A stretch of 64,000 bases of DNA from Nannochloropsis oceanica (taxonomy: Eukaryota; Sar; Eustigmatophyceae; Eustigmatales; Monodopsidaceae). Shown here in pieces: positions 1 through 9,250 of the stretch. The notes beneath the pieces were generated by a model, which saw only the letters and a program-made list of their open reading frames with translations, did no database searches and was not told the DNA's origin. A program made the translations under genes and the position numbers. The stretch is from the NCBI GenBank assembly GCA_004519485.1, contig CP038108.1, positions 558,001 through 622,000 of the forward strand, read 5' to 3'. Within the stretch, counting starts at the first letter, position 1, and every line of letters starts with the position of its first letter.

Positions 1-24
1 CAAGCCCAGCCGTACAGCTGCATC

Positions 25-398
25 ATGGCGGCCACACTCGAGACCCTGAAAGACCGTAAGTCCAAGAATTGCAAAATTCTCAATAAAGCCACTATCCGAC
101 CATTCACCTCGCTCTTCACTTCCACCTCGCCTTACCAGGCATCATCTGCGTGATTACAAACGATGGACGCAACATTGTCGGCGTGCTCAAGGGCTTCGAC
201 CAAACCACCAACATCATCCTGCAAGAATGCCATGAGCGCGTCTTTTCCACCACCGCGGGCGTAGAGCAAGTGCCCTTGGGCTTGTACATTGTGAGAGGGG
301 ACAACATTGCCGTCGTCGGCGAGATGGACGAGGAGGCGGATGCGGCGTTGGACTTATCGACCCTCAAGGGCGACCCACTTAAGCCCGTCATACATTAG
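25..398 (+). CDS. LSM8: U6 snRNA-associated Sm-like protein LSm8
   Basis: LSm8 is the subunit that makes the LSm2-8 ring nuclear; the ring binds the 3' oligo-U tail of U6 snRNA for splicing. Two exons are read: 25-55 (MAATLETLKD plus one base) and 139-398, joined across an 83-nt GT-AG intron (56-138) that restores the codon for Arg. The product is 96 aa, the normal size. The Sm1 motif (ITNDGRNIVGVLKGFDQ), the central CHERVF segment and the Sm2 motif (LGLYIVRGDN) are all present, and GVEQVPLGLYIVRGDN is more like LSm8 than LSm1. The start is only 24 nt from the window edge, so the promoter lies outside. It converges with PCNA. Confidence 0.95.
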
Positions 399-952
399 CA
401 ACTTAGTGATTGAGAAAATCGTGTGTATGTGTGTGTGTGTGTGTGTGTCCATAGGTGATAGTCGGCAAAAGCCACCTCAAATGTGTGCAGAAACTTTATG
501 GATTGAAGCTCTTAACCAAAAGAACCAACAATCGCAACGTAATGCGAGACTAAAAATATGTGTGCGAGGGTGTGTTGCGTGCTATCCGTTCCTTCTTTTT
601 CTGCCGTTCAGGACCGGCCTCGGCCCAAACACAACACAACGAAAAAGAAAATGGACAGAAATTGGTGATTCTACAGTAGTGATGAGACATTTGATACGTA
701 TGTGTTATATTCTTTGGTGCTCTCTTCAGTCCCTCTCTCCCTTCCCCTCCCACCCTTCCTTCCTCGTGGACACTCACGGCCTTTCTCGTCAAGGGAACCC
801 CTGCCCAATGCAGTTCATCATCTATTCAGGACACACACCTTTCTTCTTACTTTTCCTGCACTCTTAACATCTAAAATAATTGCGTTTCCTGCTTTCCCCC
901 GCTACTTTCTCACCTTCCCTCCCTCCTTCCTTCGCTCTCCCCCGCACCCCTG
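399..952. other. Convergent intergenic region between LSM8 and PCNA
   Basis: This holds the facing 3' ends of LSM8 (+) and PCNA (-). There is a short GT microsatellite at about 422-447 and a pyrimidine-rich stretch toward PCNA. No coding signal is seen. Confidence 0.6.
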
Positions 953-1732
953 TTAATCTTCATCGATCTTGGGCGCCAAGAAGTAAGAGATCGAACCAAT
1001 GTCTTTCATCGGGTACTCCACCACGATGGGCACATCTGGGGACATGTGCAATTTCACCGTCGGGCCAAGGGGGGTTGCCTTGGTGAAGAAACCTAAGTAT
1101 CGCAAAGCAAAGTTCAGCGTGACAGGCTCCTCCATCTGGATCTTCACCTGATCCTTCTCGTCGCCGTCCACCGCCGATGATTGACGCACCGTTACATTCC
1201 CCTTGCCCAGGTCCCCTGAGACTGAGAAGCGGACTCCTTCCTTGGTGCAGCTGATGATGCACGTCTCGCCAATCACGGCCAAGTCGCGAATAATGCGTTG
1301 AAACTCAACGGAGGGCATGGAAATCGTGCATTTGTACTCCTCATTGGGAATGCCCAGGTGCTCTGTCTCAATGTCCATCAGTTTGAGCTCGAAGTCGGAG
1401 ATGCGCTCTTGGTTGGGGGCTTCGAACATGAGGGTCAATGTATCGGGCTCGTCTTCCGCCTTGAGCGTAACTACGTCCTCGTTCCCTGCGCACTTGAGGA
1501 TCTTGCCGAGGTTGCTTAAGTTCAGACCCAAGGAGATTGAGCGATCGCACCTGAAGTGGTCAAAGCCGCCGGAGCGCATGTTGAGGGAGCAGAGGGAGAC
1601 GTGGGAAGCATCCATAGCCTGCATGGTCAGTCCCGTGTCGGAGCAGTCCACGTTAGCTTCTTGGACCAGGTCCTTGATGGCCTCGATGATCTTCTTCAGG
1701 AGGTTTCCCTCCGTAAGCCGGGCTTCAAACAT
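953..1732 (-). CDS. PCNA: Proliferating cell nuclear antigen (DNA sliding clamp)
   Basis: PCNA is the homotrimeric ring that tethers replicative polymerases and repair factors to DNA in the nucleus. The single-exon ORF could extend upstream to 1900, but the canonical start MFEARLTEG is at 1732, giving 259 aa against about 261 in most eukaryotes. Both clamp domains are intact: LTMQAMDASHVSLC and RCDRSISLGLNLSNLGKILK in the first, and VSGDLGKGNV, LRYLGFFTKATPL and the C-terminal FLAPKIDED in the second. The context is caccaccATG. It is divergent from CFAP53, with about 0.7 kb between the starts. Confidence 0.97.
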   Translation of the reverse strand: MFEARLTEGNLLKKIIEAIKDLVQEANVDCSDTGLTMQAMDASHVSLCSLNMRSGGFDHFRCDRSISLGLNLSNLGKILKCAGNEDVVTLKAEDEPDTLTLMFEAPNQERISDFELKLMDIETEHLGIPNEEYKCTISMPSVEFQRIIRDLAVIGETCIISCTKEGVRFSVSGDLGKGNVTVRQSSAVDGDEKDQVKIQMEEPVTLNFALRYLGFFTKATPLGPTVKLHMSPDVPIVVEYPMKDIGSISYFLAPKIDED

Positions 1733-2438
1733 GGTGGTGTGAGGAGGGGGCTGACTGTAATGTGAGGTGCGGGGGAAGGGAGGGAAAAGTGAGGCACAGA
1801 AAGGGGCAGGGGATGCCTTTTCCGCGGGCTTGATACGAGAGCCAGCTTGGCACGTCCTGTGCCGCAGCTGGATTGTGGCTACTAGGGTAACGCACTGCAA
1901 ATCAAGGTGGCCGCGATCTTAGTGGATGTGCCGTGGGAAGTGTCTTTCCTGCGGTTGTGGAAAACGCATCACGCCACAGAAAAGGAAGGAGGCTTCGGCG
2001 GTGCAGAAAGAGGCGGAGCTTCGCTGGAGGCGATACGGTAACCTTCCGTACCAGACTAGGTGACTGTGTGGCAGCACACACTGGACGCTCCGGCACAAAT
2101 AGACGTGCAGCCTGGTGTGGGCGATAACTTTAGGGACGAGAAGGCAAAATAAAGTCGGCCGTGTGCGCGGGGAAGGCACTTTTCTTTCGGCGCCAATATC
2201 GTGCGCGCGAACTTGAAACGCCTTGTGGCCCATACAGCCCATATTTGCATTGTTCTACGAAATGCCACGCCCGGCATTATTATCTCGATGCCACCTTTTT
2301 TGATTGACAATGGGTCTACCCACATTAAGTCTCGACACGGCTGCCCCATTACTTCGCCTACGCATCTGTCCCATGTTCACCCCACCGCCATTTCTGTGCC
2401 CGACAGACGTTACACTTTCCTCCCCCCTGCTTCTGTCC
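1733..2438. promoter_or_regulatory. Divergent promoter region PCNA / CFAP53
   Basis: About 706 bp lie between the two start codons. The overlapping frames here are short and begin mostly with non-ATG codons. No TATA box or known motif stands out; its promoter role is inferred from the head-to-head layout. Confidence 0.4.
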
Positions 2439-3932
2439 ATGTCCTTGCGTGCAGCAGCCACGCCTAAGCAAAGCTTTGACCGACAACGTGATCGCCTCTT
2501 GATTCGTGAAAATTTTGCAAAGGCCGTGGCTCAGGACACCCAAGCATTTCGCAAGACTGAATGGGAAGTCCGGACCGATGCCCTGGCCGTCAGTCGGCAC
2601 GAGCAACGACAACGCCAGCAAGCAGCCGCTCAAGCGCTAGCGGCAGAAGCCAAAGTCGCCCAGCTTCTTAAGGATCAACAGTGTCGTGAGACTGCTAAGA
2701 AGAATGCACTCTCTCAGCAAGGAGAAGTGGGACGCACGACCAGCCGTCTCCGGCCCAGGACCGACCCAGCGACGTTGAAAGCGCGTAAGGCAGCCCTCCA
2801 AGAGCAGGCGTATGCACTCCAAGCTCGCAATGAGGCAGCACGTCGGGCATTGGTGCAATCGTGTCTCGATCGACAGTGGCGTGATGGATGCGATAGTGCG
2901 CGTTTGCTCGACAGTCAGGCCCTGCAGCGAGTCATGACCGAGGCTCAGCAGCAACAGCTCATAGAGAAGCAAGTCCGCCAGGATCAAGTGGCTAAACATG
3001 ACACTGCTTTTCACGCCAATATCAGACGACATGTCGAAGAATTGGATGAGGCGGAGAGCCACAAGCAAGCGTTGCAGGCGCAGCGAAAGCGGGAGACGGT
3101 GGTGACGCTTGAAACGCAAATCGCCCTTGGACAGGCCGAGCAACAGAAAGCCAAGGCCGCCCAGGCTGCGGAGGATGCCGAAGAGCTCGCACAGATTGCG
3201 GCGGATTTAAAGCGAAACGAAGAACAAGCTACTGCGCGTCGAGACGCGGCTTGGGCGAGAGGGCAAGACGTCAGGGAGTTCAACGATCGGCGGTTGGAGC
3301 AGGTACGTGCACGGGCGGAGGAGGAGCGGCAGCGGGATTTGGCGTTGCTGGAGCATGCAATGGCACTAGAAGCTAAGGAGGTGGCGCGGGAGAAGGCAAA
3401 AGATACCAGGGCCCATTTGGAAGCCAGGATTTACCGACAGTATTTGGAGGAAGTAATGAAGAAGGAATCGGAGGACGAGCGGGCGGTGGATGCGGTGAGG
3501 CAAGCAAAGGAGGATGAGGTGTGGGAGCAGCGCGAAGCCATGTTCCAGGCGCGGAAAAAGAAACACGAGAGATTATGGCAGCAGGTAGATGCGGGACGAC
3601 AGGAGCAGTTGCGATACAAAGCCTTGGCAGGAGAGAGGGTGGCGGAGGAAGCAGCGAGGGAGGTAGAAAAGTGGAAGCTGGAGCAGGCGGCTGGGATGGA
3701 AGAGGAGCGACGAGCACAGGAAGCTCATCGAGCGGCCGTAAAAGAGAATCAGGAGATGTTACAGCAGCAGGTGGAGTCGCGACAGCGACGGGAGCGGTGG
3801 GAGCAGCAGCAGGAGTATTTAAGGACAAAGCATATGCAGAAGGAGGAAGCAGCCCTAATGCAACGTCAGAAGAGCCAGGCTGGGATTGCACGGACGTATT
3901 TTCCTCTGCGCTTGGAAAAGTGGATAGATTAG
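2439..3932 (+). CDS. CFAP53: Cilia- and flagella-associated protein 53-like (TPH-domain coiled coil)
   Basis: CFAP53 is a microtubule inner protein of motile axonemes. The 497-aa product is almost entirely charged coiled coil rich in Glu, Arg, Gln and Ala, as in the trichohyalin-plectin-homology family. Several local patterns follow CFAP53: LDRQWRDGCDSAR in the first half, ETVVTLETQI mid-protein, IYRQYLEEVMKKE, and a C-terminal ENQEMLQQQVESRQRRER block. I chose the ATG at 2439 (MSLRAAATPKQSFDRQRD) because the frame upstream is proline-rich; ATGs at 2310 and 2373 are alternatives. No introns are evident. Other TPH proteins (CFAP45, MNS1) are possible but fit less well. With DRC4 at 27-28 kb it implies a motile flagellum at some stage, or recent loss of one. 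Confidence 0.75.
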   Translation: MSLRAAATPKQSFDRQRDRLLIRENFAKAVAQDTQAFRKTEWEVRTDALAVSRHEQRQRQQAAAQALAAEAKVAQLLKDQQCRETAKKNALSQQGEVGRTTSRLRPRTDPATLKARKAALQEQAYALQARNEAARRALVQSCLDRQWRDGCDSARLLDSQALQRVMTEAQQQQLIEKQVRQDQVAKHDTAFHANIRRHVEELDEAESHKQALQAQRKRETVVTLETQIALGQAEQQKAKAAQAAEDAEELAQIAADLKRNEEQATARRDAAWARGQDVREFNDRRLEQVRARAEEERQRDLALLEHAMALEAKEVAREKAKDTRAHLEARIYRQYLEEVMKKESEDERAVDAVRQAKEDEVWEQREAMFQARKKKHERLWQQVDAGRQEQLRYKALAGERVAEEAAREVEKWKLEQAAGMEEERRAQEAHRAAVKENQEMLQQQVESRQRRERWEQQQEYLRTKHMQKEEAALMQRQKSQAGIARTYFPLRLEKWID

Positions 3933-4683
3933 AAATTGAAAAGACACATGACGAGTTCTCTTCGATTTCTGACCCTTGAAGGAGGAAAAATCATGCCAAA
4001 GAAATGTAAATCGAGTTCTCGATGGATCACCTCCTTCTGCATTCTTTCTTTTCACTCTTCTCGATTCGACCATCTACACTTTTACTCTCATCTAACCTTC
4101 GACATCAGAAAGCATTAACAAGTCGAGGCGAGTATTCACACGAACCTTTTCTTGGTATTGTTTCCTGAATGATCACCAGTGCTCTGGAAAATCACAAGTG
4201 CTGTATATGTCTCCACTCATATGAAAATCAATTTTCTATTGAATTGTAGTATCGACAGGACGACGGTTCGAACACATGAAGATGCTGCTCTAACAGTCTC
4301 TTTCTTTGTACTTGTCTCCTTGGGAAAGGCAGTGCCACAAATCACACAACACTGTCATATCGTCTGATTGAGTCATTATTCTACACTTTTTGTTTTTCCT
4401 TTTTTACACGTTTCACATATTTTGTTAGACCTCGCCGACGAGCCTTCTTCTATTAAAATGAAAGAAAAGATGGGAAAGGGCAACACAGTGACAGGTAGAC
4501 TTCCTCTAGGCCCCCTCTCTCCTTTCTGTCTCTCGTTCTACCTACTTCTCTTCAGAAGGGACAAAGGACTTGAGCATATCAACACAACTTCGCTGGGTAG
4601 AATAGGGAATAGCAAACCATGATCTGAACACACGCGAATATATACACGACACCGGCGATCAAAGACCACGTATCGTTCCATAT
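3933..4683. other. Convergent intergenic region, AT-richer
   Basis: This holds the 3' sides of CFAP53 (+) and the aminotransferase (-). It is relatively AT-rich with scattered short frames lacking recognisable motifs. Nothing further is seen. Confidence 0.5.
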
Positions 4684-6474
4684 TCACACCACCGCACCCT
4701 CCCCTTCCCCTCCCGGAATTCCTTCAGCACACGCATGTCGCCCACAAAAGTCACGCAGCCGGCGCAATCCCTCCGCCAGCATCGGCTGCGGCGGCGTCAA
4801 GACCAACCTCACATATCCCGGCACTCCAAAGCACTGACCCGGCAACAAAACAAGATTCTCCTCCTGCAGCAAGGCCGCGCAAAAAGCCACATCGTCATCC
4901 AAGTCTCCAAAGGCTCTCGCATCCACTTTCAACAACATGTACAGGGTCCCTTGGGGGCGGTTGGGCAAAGATACCCCGACAATAGGTCCGCCCTCCCTCC
5001 CTCTCTCTTTTCTAACCACAGGCAACAACATTTCCTGGACGAAGCGGGCATTTTCTGCCAAGAGGTGCACGTAATTGGCATGAAACGTCTCGAGGGAATG
5101 GGAGGGGGTGGAGGGAAACAGAGTAGGGATGACAGATTGAGCCAGTGTATTGGCTCCCAAAATCAGCTGTGTCAGGTTCTTCAGGCCCTGCCTTACACTG
5201 ACCCCCCCTCCCTCATTGCCTTCTTCCTTCCCTCCCTCCTCCACCACTTCCAGCAAACCCAACGGGTCTTGTATCAGCACCCATCCGACCCTCCATCCGG
5301 GAACCGCATACTGCTTCGCCAGCCCCCCTATGGTCAAAACGGGGACATCCCGCGTAAGTGTTCCTAGAGGATGAAATGCCTCCCCGGGAAAACACACTTG
5401 CCCGTAAATCTCGTCGGAGATGATGGGAAGGCAGTACCGACGGGCTACATCGAGGAGGGCAAGGAGGTTCGGCAAGGAAAATATGTTGCCGCAGGGGTTG
5501 GATGGGTTGTTGATCAAAATCGCTTTGATTATGCCCCTACTGCTGCTGTTATACTCCACAATAGTGGCCTCGAGCGCCACCATGTCAATGGCCCAATTCT
5601 TCTCCGGCAGCAAATCATAGGGCAACGTCACCGCTCCCAAACTCTGTGCAATCACTCGATACAGAGCAAAACCCGGCCGAGGGATCAGCACCGCATCCCC
5701 TTCATTCAACAGTGCAGCCATCGCAATCTCCAAAGCCCCCGATCCCCCACTCGCAATTATCACGTCGTCCGCTGTCAACCGCTTGGCGCCCTCGCCCTCG
5801 TATGAAAAGGCCCTGGCCAGCGCTTGGCGGGCATCCAACGCGCCCGCCGAGCATGTGTACCCGTTATGAAGCCCTTCTCGTGCGTGCCTTATCACAGTAT
5901 CTACCAAGGCGTCAGGGCAAAGCAAGTGCCCCTGACTAGCGTAGGCAGTGGGGTCTCCCAAGGCAAAATTAAGGCACGGTAAGGGATGGGCCGGGTTGGG
6001 CTTCAGATGGTCCACGATGTTGCGGACGGGGTTACTGATTCGCGCGGCCTGTCGTGAAGATTTCAAGCGCCAGGGTAATAGGGGACTCTCAGTGGTGGTG
6101 GGGATGCTGGTGGTGGGGAATGGGGACGAGGAGGAGGAGGACGAGGAGGGCGGGAATCCGCCTAGGCTTCGGGCATGGCCACGGATGGGAGACAGGGGAA
6201 AAGGCTCCTCGGCGCTCTTGGCTTCGGCAAAGACCCGGGTGCTTGTCTTAGAGCTTGGCGTGATGCGGGGTGCGACGGTCCTTGCCATGGATTCCGATGC
6301 TTGGCAGGCCTTGACATCCCCGAGGGGCGGCATTCTTTCTGAGCTTGTGCATGCGTGTCGTGGGGAGGACAGTGTGAGTAAAGTGTAAGAGTTGGTCACT
6401 CGTGGGTAAGATGCGGCTCCATCTTTCAGCCCTCCGTGATGCGTGTGGTCCCATGCCGATTTACAAGGGAACAT
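4684..6474 (-). CDS. Class I/II PLP aminotransferase, tyrosine aminotransferase-like
   Basis: This is a fold-type I aminotransferase of the TAT/alanine-aminotransferase group, which moves the amino group of Tyr or related residues to 2-oxoglutarate. Of 596 residues from the first ATG, the catalytic domain covers about 135-580. Visible motifs are NGYTCSAGALDARQAL, ASGGSGALEIAM (phosphate binding), NNPSNPCGNIFS, SDEIYGQ (cofactor Asp near 354), GGLAKQYAVPGWRVGW (Schiff-base Lys near 387), and YVRLVLTPP near the C-terminus. NPSNPCG and VPGWRVGW point to TAT. The first 130 residues are Ser/Thr-rich; ATGs at 6333 and 6288 (MARTVAPRITPSSKTSTR, a plausible mitochondrial presequence) are alternative starts. 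A Gly/Glu-rich insertion follows PLGLLEVVEEG. Substrate is inferred from family only. Confidence 0.85.
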   Translation of the reverse strand: MFPCKSAWDHTHHGGLKDGAASYPRVTNSYTLLTLSSPRHACTSSERMPPLGDVKACQASESMARTVAPRITPSSKTSTRVFAEAKSAEEPFPLSPIRGHARSLGGFPPSSSSSSSSPFPTTSIPTTTESPLLPWRLKSSRQAARISNPVRNIVDHLKPNPAHPLPCLNFALGDPTAYASQGHLLCPDALVDTVIRHAREGLHNGYTCSAGALDARQALARAFSYEGEGAKRLTADDVIIASGGSGALEIAMAALLNEGDAVLIPRPGFALYRVIAQSLGAVTLPYDLLPEKNWAIDMVALEATIVEYNSSSRGIIKAILINNPSNPCGNIFSLPNLLALLDVARRYCLPIISDEIYGQVCFPGEAFHPLGTLTRDVPVLTIGGLAKQYAVPGWRVGWVLIQDPLGLLEVVEEGGKEEGNEGGGVSVRQGLKNLTQLILGANTLAQSVIPTLFPSTPSHSLETFHANYVHLLAENARFVQEMLLPVVRKERGREGGPIVGVSLPNRPQGTLYMLLKVDARAFGDLDDDVAFCAALLQEENLVLLPGQCFGVPGYVRLVLTPPQPMLAEGLRRLRDFCGRHACAEGIPGGEGEGAVV

Positions 6475-6895
6475 GGTTGCCTTGGGCTATGCGTGGTGCG
6501 TATGGCGAAGAGTGTCAATCGATTTTGACACTTTTTAAGCGACACGACCTTTCTCTGAGAGTGCACCCTCCCGGGAAGCTTTTTATGGCGCGGGCCGAAG
6601 TAAGCTCACAGTACTCAACAGAGCATCACTCCCTCATACGCACGCCCAGGTCTCATACTCTTGAGCCATCTCGGGGCTTGTACCGACCTCACACATGCCC
6701 ATATTTATGTAATAAATCGCGGGAGAGGACCGCATCGTCATCGACCTCCTCCCATGCGCGCCCTTGGATAGTGAGACCAAACCACCGCGCTCCCAAGTTC
6801 ACAAACATGTACCACCTTCCCCAACACAGGCCTAAGACCACGCACAAGATTCAGTGCGAAACTTGGAGCCTTTTTCATCCTTTCTTTATCCAGCA
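6475..6895. promoter_or_regulatory. Divergent promoter region aminotransferase / gatA
   Basis: About 421 bp separate the two start codons. No recognised element is seen; the promoter role rests on the head-to-head layout. Confidence 0.4.
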
Positions 6896-8500
6896 ATGCG
6901 TCCATCACTTTATCCACGACTCCTGCTTTTCCTTGCCGTCGCCGTCCACACGACAACCGCCTTCCACCCTCCACCAAAACTCCGCCAGATTTCAAGAAAT
7001 CCTTCGATCCTCCTCTCTGCTTCCTCCCCCAACTCCATCCATGATCTAGTCGAGAGTTTCCGCCGAGGCCAAGCGAGCGTCACCGGCGTAACCAAGGAAA
7101 CCTTGCAGCGGATCGAGCAACAAGACGGGGCAGTAGGGGCCTTTCTCGCCTTGAGTGGAGATCACGCCCTCGCGCAAGCGAAAATACTCGACACTAAACT
7201 TGCCATGAAGGATACAGCTACCGCGGTATTGCCCTTATTAGGCCTACCCTTGGCAGTCAAGGATAACATCTGTACCGCGGGCGTTCCCACTACTGCAGCC
7301 TCCCGTGTCTTGCAAGGCTACATCCCATCCTACGACGCTACAGCCGTCGTCCGCCTCAAGGCCGCCGGCTGCATATTGATTGGAAAGACAAACATGGACG
7401 AGTTCGGAATGGGCTCCACGACGGAATCCTCTGGTTATCACGTCACGCGCAACCCTCGCGACCTCACCCGTTCTCCCGGTGGTTCCTCTGGAGGCTCGGC
7501 CGCAGCGGTGGCAAGTGGCATGGTGCTCGCCGCACTAGGCACGGACACAGGGGGGTCGATTCGACAGCCCGCATCGTGGACGGGGACGGTAGGATTGAAG
7601 CCTACGTATGGGAGAGTGTCAAGGTACGGGTTGATGGCGTATGGGTCGAGTACGGATGTGATAGGTCCCTTGACACAAAATGTAATGGATGCTGCTCGAG
7701 TGCTTGCCGTGCTTGCAGGTGAGGATCATGCGCACGATACTACCACGAGTCAAGCGCCTGAGTTGCAGGATTTTGTGGGGGCTGTGCGGGAGATGGAGGG
7801 GAAGGGAAGTAAGCCATTAGCTGGGGTGAAGGTGGCATTGGTGAAGGAAACACTGCACAGTAGGGTGGAGGAGGGAGTGGCATCGGCGGTACGAAAGGCG
7901 GTGAATCTGCTGGAGCGATTGGGAGCGACAGTGATGGAGGTGTCGATTCCTTATTTAGACGCGCATTGTGCTTCCTACTATGTGAATGTGTTGTCGGAGG
8001 CCAGTGCGAATCTGGCGCGGTACGACGGGGTGCGGTATGGGTTGAGGCCAAAGGGGGCAGAGAGCGCCAAGACGGTCATGTTGGGGAGTAGAGGAAGCGG
8101 ATTTGGGGAGGAGGTAAAGCAGAGAATATTGCTGGGGACGTTCTCGTTGAGCGCCGGTTATTCAGACGCGTACTATTTGAAGAGCCAGCAGTTGCGGTCG
8201 GTTTTGTCGCAGTCATTCAGCGAGAGTTTTGGGGTGGCGGATGTGTTGGTGTGTCCGACATCGCCGACAGTGGCGTATCCATTGGGGAAGGCGGCCGAAA
8301 GTAAGGTTGATATGTATGCAGACGATTTGTTCACGGTCCCTGCCAGCCTGGCGGGACTGCCGGCAATCAGCTTACCTATCACGGGAGGGAGGGAGGGGGA
8401 GTCGTCGCTTCCGGTGGGATTGCAAATTATCGGGCAGCGATTTGCTGAAGCACAAATTTTGCAGGTGGCAAAGGCACTAGAACTGGCGCAAGGGAGCTAG
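6896..8500 (+). CDS. gatA: Glutamyl-tRNA(Gln) amidotransferase subunit A, plastid-targeted
   Basis: GatA releases ammonia from Gln for conversion of Glu-tRNA(Gln) to Gln-tRNA(Gln), here most likely in the plastid. The 534-aa product starts at 6896 with a hydrophobic signal peptide (YPRLLLFLAVAVHTT) and then TTAF at residues 20-23: a cleavage site with Phe at +1, typical of heterokont plastid import. The amidase-signature domain shows Lys122 in AVKDN, the cis-Ser in SPGGSSGGSAAA near 197 and the nucleophile Ser221 in DTGGSIRQPA, so the Ser-cisSer-Lys triad is complete. C-terminal PASLAGLPAIS is also typical. No intron. Third-position GC use seems normal. Part of the C-terminal coding segment recurs inverted about 450 bp downstream. 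Confidence 0.95.
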   Translation: MRPSLYPRLLLFLAVAVHTTTAFHPPPKLRQISRNPSILLSASSPNSIHDLVESFRRGQASVTGVTKETLQRIEQQDGAVGAFLALSGDHALAQAKILDTKLAMKDTATAVLPLLGLPLAVKDNICTAGVPTTAASRVLQGYIPSYDATAVVRLKAAGCILIGKTNMDEFGMGSTTESSGYHVTRNPRDLTRSPGGSSGGSAAAVASGMVLAALGTDTGGSIRQPASWTGTVGLKPTYGRVSRYGLMAYGSSTDVIGPLTQNVMDAARVLAVLAGEDHAHDTTTSQAPELQDFVGAVREMEGKGSKPLAGVKVALVKETLHSRVEEGVASAVRKAVNLLERLGATVMEVSIPYLDAHCASYYVNVLSEASANLARYDGVRYGLRPKGAESAKTVMLGSRGSGFGEEVKQRILLGTFSLSAGYSDAYYLKSQQLRSVLSQSFSESFGVADVLVCPTSPTVAYPLGKAAESKVDMYADDLFTVPASLAGLPAISLPITGGREGESSLPVGLQIIGQRFAEAQILQVAKALELAQGS

Positions 8501-9250
8501 GGAGGAATGTCGTGCTGGGTGGGATACACGGAAGGGTCAGGGAGAAGGGTAGGGTGAGCTCTGCACTCTCGGGCTTTACCGCAAGCATGCATTTTTGGAG
8601 AATGCCAATGGAAATTCCAAAGCACAAATATTACAACACTTCTGACTTACTTGTCTTTTGCTGCATTCCTGTGAATTACTTTAGCATCGTAATTTTACAC
8701 GGCTGGGGGCTGCAAGCGAATTAACCACCTCCTACCAAGCTGCTAGCTACAAAAATAGAAATACCTAAGCAAAGGAAACAAATCGGCAAAATCGACTTGT
8801 TGAATGTATATGTGATTGCCGGCAGTCCCGCCAGGCTGGCAGCGACTGCTTACAAATCGTTTGCTTTATTTATGATTGTGACGATCCTCCTTGTGTACAA
8901 AAAGGGAAAAACACGTATCGGTAAACGAACCGTGGGCCGCGAGAAACAGAGAAAAAGGCGTTCGTTCGCGCCCCGACTCTCTGCTCTCCTAAATCCCCGG
9001 CGTGGAGGATGGAATACATAGCCTGCTTGAATGTGGTTTCTGATGTATAATCTGCCCCTCCCACCACACATTCGACGCACAGCGGCATTGCTACGTGACA
9101 CGGGCCAGTGGGAAGCCCGACGCTATTGCTAGCTTCTGCGCAAGTAACACACTCGCATCATCGTGCCGTCAATCACGCACCGAGGTTGACCTCTCTATAA
9201 CTGGGACGGGCACAAAGAGACGTGGCACCAGCTGGTTGCGTTGAGGAAGG
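8501..9250. other. Intergenic region between gatA and the TADA1-like gene
   Basis: About 750 bp, AT-richer than the genes. It contains the inverted gatA-derived segment listed separately; otherwise no gene is supported. The promoter of the downstream gene should lie in the second half. Confidence 0.5.
8813..8864 (-). repeat. Inverted partial copy of the gatA C-terminal coding segment
   Basis: The reverse complement of this stretch matches gatA positions about 8318-8369: the first 30 bases read from 8813 are identical, and about six of 52 differ overall. Translated on the minus strand it reads ANDL, a stop, then AVAASLAGLPAIT, against ADDLFTVPASLAGLPAIS in GatA. It is therefore a short, decayed inverted duplicate. 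A transcript crossing both copies could fold back over about 50 bp. Confidence 0.75.

Noticed and set aside
3373-3891. Pro/Ala-rich - strand frame inside CFAP53.
   Set aside because: Shadow of Glu/Arg/Gln codons of the coiled coil on the + strand.
4255-4280. GGTTCGAAC sequence like a tRNA B box.
   Set aside because: No acceptor, D or anticodon stems can be drawn around it.
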